Shown here piece by piece: positions 61,909 to 64,000 of a stretch of 64,000 nucleotides of DNA. Below the pieces are notes generated by a model. It had not been told where the DNA came from, made no database searches, and saw only the letters and a program-made list of their open reading frames with translations. The stretch comes from Paraburkholderia aspalathi (GTDB lineage Bacteria; Pseudomonadota; Gammaproteobacteria; Burkholderiales; Burkholderiaceae). The DNA is taken from the NCBI RefSeq assembly GCF_900116445.1, contig NZ_FPBH01000005.1:186001-250000 (forward strand). Reading direction: 5' to 3'. Numbering within the stretch: the stretch's first letter is position 1; the number at the start of each line of letters is the position of its first letter. Both the position numbers and the translations under genes were made by a program.

Positions 61909-62739
61909 TTAAATCACGCAACGGGCCGCGCGATTGCGCAGCGCACGGATCGCGCTATACGCGGTCAGTGCGGAAGTCTTGGGGTTATCCGGCAGTGGCT
62001 TGCCGCACATTTCCAGCGACATCTCGCCGAACGCGCCGCGCGCCACGATGCGGTGCACATTGCGCGACACGTTCGGGTCCGCAATCAGACGGACCATGGT
62101 GTGGTCCAGGCCCAGACCGGCCAGCGCGATCGTCGCCGCAACGTTGGCGTTCTTCGGATACAGGCGCGCCGCCTCGCGCGCGCTGCCTTCGAAAATTACG
62201 ATCTCTTCGTTCAGCGTGTGCAGATCGCAGAGCTGTTCCGCGGGCGTGCCGAGCCAGCCCGAAGGCGGCTTGCGGCCGGTGTACAACACTTCGTCGAGGC
62301 CGCCGAGCTTGGCGGCAGACAACGCATCCACGCCGCCGATTGCGCCCGACAACAGCGTCAACGTCGCGTCGCCTTCATCGGCTGCAGCGGAAAGCGCGTC
62401 CAACAACATCATGTCGGAGAGCGCACCGATCGATGCGACCGCGCAATCCGTACCGGCTTTCAGCAAGGGCACCACGTGATCGACCAGTGCGCTGTGCCCC
62501 GCGCATTCCAGCGCGAAATGCGGTTGGCTGCTCAATGCGGACACGGAGGCCACCACATCGACCGATGCGCCCACCACTTCGCGCACCGACGCCATATGGC
62601 GCTCCGGCACGATCACGTGCGACACGCGCACCGTCGGATCCGACTCGACCGAGCGATACACCGCCTGGCCGATCGCGCCGAAGCCGATCATCGCGACGTC
62701 GACGGGTGCGTGATGCCCCGCGTAGCCGGTCTCACGCAT
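61909..62739 (-). CDS. nadX: aspartate dehydrogenase (NadX-like)
   Basis: 276 residues from ATG at 62739. The Rossmann motif is [20 protein letters not shown] (13-32). Later [19 protein letters not shown] and [20 protein letters not shown], with the catalytic His in LDHT, match L-aspartate dehydrogenases. The usual role is oxidation of aspartate to iminoaspartate for NAD synthesis. Its place inside a catabolic operon suggests instead amination or deamination of a pathway intermediate. The ATG overlaps the stop of the thiamine enzyme gene by eight bases. Confidence 0.88.
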   Translation of the reverse strand: MRETGYAGHHAPVDVAMIGFGAIGQAVYRSVESDPTVRVSHVIVPERHMASVREVVGASVDVVASVSALSSQPHFALECAGHSALVDHVVPLLKAGTDCAVASIGALSDMMLLDALSAAADEGDATLTLLSGAIGGVDALSAAKLGGLDEVLYTGRKPPSGWLGTPAEQLCDLHTLNEEIVIFEGSAREAARLYPKNANVAATIALAGLGLDHTMVRLIADPNVSRNVHRIVARGAFGEMSLEMCGKPLPDNPKTSALTAYSAIRALRNRAARCVI

Positions 62740-64000
62740 GTTCCGGCTCCTTTTCCTTGACCGGCGGGCCCGCGAACGCTGTGGCGAACGAGCCAACCGA
62801 CAGCATGTCCACTTCAACCAATACGGGGCCCGTCTTCGCCATACCTTCGCGGATGATCTCCTCAGCCTGATCGAGCGATTTGATGCGGTAGTGCGTGAGC
62901 TTCAAGCTCTCGCAGAACTGCGCGAAATCCGGCTGGTGCAGATCGACGTAGCAGCGGCGGCCGCCGTATTGCGCGTCCTGAATGTTGCGGATCACGCCGT
63001 AGCACTGATCGTTCATCAGCACGATCATCACGTTGGCGTTTTCCTGCACGGCTGTTGCGAGTTCGCCGACGTTGACCATCAGGCCGCCGTCGCCAACCAG
63101 GCACACCGTCTTCGCGGCATTGCCCGCGAGCGCTGCGCCGATCCCCATCTGCATGCCCTGGCCGATACCGCCGCCGAGTGCATGAACGCCCGCGCGCGGC
63201 GAGAAGATCTTCAGCATGCGGTTACCCCACGTGCTGTTCGAGATCGTGACGTCGCGCACCCAGTTGTAGTCGCGGCCCACGGCCTGCTGCAGCGCGTCGA
63301 CGAGGCGCTTGTACGGGCCGAGACCCTTGCCCACATCGGCGACGGCGCTTTCGCGCGCAGCAGCCAGGTCTTGCGCGAACGTCGGATCGACCTTCAGACG
63401 GCCTTCGAGCAGCGTCGCGAGCTCTTCGAGAACGGCCGAGGCATCGCCGTGAATGAACATGTCGTTGCGATAACCGCGGTTGTCGGCGAGCGCGTCGGCG
63501 TCGATGCGATACAGCGGTTGCGGCAGCGCCAGCTTGTACTTCAGCGTTTCATTGCCACGCAGACGCGAACCGACCACCACCAGCGCGTCGCACGTCTTGT
63601 AGAAGCTTTCGACAGCGGCATGCACGTTGAACGCGCCGAGCGTCGCCGGATGATCTTCCGGCAGCACGCCACGACCCTGCACGCTGGTCACCACACCGAA
63701 GCCCAAGGCCACGAGACGTTCAACCGCAGCACGTGCATGACGCGTGCCGCCGCCGAGCCACAACAGCGGACGCTTCGCATTCGCCAGTTGATCCGCGAGT
63801 TGCACGACACGCTGGCTGCAATGCGTCAACGTGGTGACATGCGGCGCGGCCAAGTCGGCAGGCCATTCGATTTCGGCCGCTTGAATGTCGATCGGAATTT
63901 CGACGCTGACCGGACCGCTCGGCGCCGTTTGCGCGACACGTACAGCTTCGCGGATCGTCGGCAATGCGGTTTCGACCGAGCGCACGCGGAACGCGGCCTT
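62732..64000 (-). CDS. thiamine-diphosphate enzyme (acetolactate-synthase-like), 5' part outside the window
   Basis: 422 residues visible, the C-terminal part; the frame is open to the edge, so about 130-180 residues are missing. The middle domain and the thiamine-binding motif [18 protein letters not shown] (GDG...N) and [15 protein letters not shown] are present, with [18 protein letters not shown] before. Such enzymes decarboxylate 2-oxo acids or condense them with aldehydes. It is the most upstream gene seen of the operon and is co-translated with aspartate dehydrogenase. The substrate cannot be told from this part. Confidence 0.88.
   Translation of the reverse strand, partial: KAAFRVRSVETALPTIREAVRVAQTAPSGPVSVEIPIDIQAAEIEWPADLAAPHVTTLTHCSQRVVQLADQLANAKRPLLWLGGGTRHARAAVERLVALGFGVVTSVQGRGVLPEDHPATLGAFNVHAAVESFYKTCDALVVVGSRLRGNETLKYKLALPQPLYRIDADALADNRGYRNDMFIHGDASAVLEELATLLEGRLKVDPTFAQDLAAARESAVADVGKGLGPYKRLVDALQQAVGRDYNWVRDVTISNSTWGNRMLKIFSPRAGVHALGGGIGQGMQMGIGAALAGNAAKTVCLVGDGGLMVNVGELATAVQENANVMIVLMNDQCYGVIRNIQDAQYGGRRCYVDLHQPDFAQFCESLKLTHYRIKSLDQAEEIIREGMAKTGPVLVEVDMLSVGSFATAFAGPPVKEKEPEHA

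Noticed and set aside
61587..62870. 427-codon plus-strand open frame over the aspartate dehydrogenase gene
   Set aside because: Arg/Ser/Pro-rich nonsense product; the minus-strand genes have clear catalytic motifs.

Overview
The window looks like a Burkholderia/Paraburkholderia-type betaproteobacterium. It is GC-rich, codon use is strongly GC-biased, and it carries many families typical of that group: a PiuC-type iron uptake set, a CusCBA copper pump, a MocR regulator, an HscC chaperone, a DGPF/ECF sigma cluster and an aromatic-type catabolic operon. The density of accessory metabolism and regulator/operon pairs, with no ribosomal or replication genes, fits a secondary chromosome or a variable part of the main one. 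That placement is inference. I see no tRNA, rRNA, CRISPR array or intact insertion sequence.

Layout. 1-489: 3' part of a DUF4337 membrane protein. 564-3825: ECF42-type sigma factor with two DGPF/YciI proteins, an SRPBCC protein and a VOC protein, headed by an ECF42-like promoter. 4055-6815: a glycine-zipper protein, a large lipoprotein and a small unknown. 6956-13818: copper/silver efflux operon (cusC-cusB-cusA-cusF, all minus strand) with a Met/Cys-rich exported protein upstream. 13892-15349: an unknown gene, a strong minus-strand terminator behind an Ala/Val/Leu-rich leader-like frame, and a decayed acetyltransferase. 15380-16820: DOPA-dioxygenase-like protein, HiPIP and nitroreductase. 16957-20777: Fur-box-controlled iron uptake operon (TonB receptor, PKHD hydroxylase, PepSY membrane protein). 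21221-22841: aldo/keto reductase and a secreted Raf-kinase-inhibitor-like protein, convergent.

22983-30280: four-gene carbohydrate operon (debranching enzyme, GH63-like glucosidase, glucose-6-phosphate dehydrogenase, polyphosphate-type glucokinase). Its logic is to release glucose from alpha-glucans, phosphorylate it with polyphosphate and oxidise it for NADPH. 30490-33024: small lipoprotein and Tat-exported phospholipase C. 33148-33834: a promoter, a highly structured untranslated leader and a small unknown protein, possibly of phage origin. 34267-37226: amino-acid binding protein and AstE-like hydrolase divergent from a LysR regulator. 37280-39561: an E. coli-style lysA/lysR divergon. 39619-42568: SDR, rubredoxin-tailed protein, a 38-residue membrane peptide and a Rieske oxygenase.

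42758-48831: glycosyltransferase, cytochrome b561, uracil-DNA glycosylase-like protein, cyclopropane-synthase-like methyltransferase with a DUF1295 reductase, and a metabolite exporter with a histidine-rich tail. 49014-52906: DUF3562 protein, FAD oxidoreductase, MocR regulator with its operator, small exported protein and GNAT acetyltransferase. 53200-56580: HscC-type Hsp70 and its membrane-bound J-protein partner. 56699-64000: a tightly packed minus-strand catabolic operon (MFS transporter, ferredoxin reductase, extradiol-type dioxygenase, aldehyde dehydrogenase, aspartate dehydrogenase, thiamine-diphosphate enzyme) that runs out of the window.

No wholly new system is proven here. The best candidates for a second look are the structured leader at 33208-33438, the leader/terminator at 14717-14910, the ECF42 promoter, the paired CusF domains and the catabolic operon with aspartate dehydrogenase.
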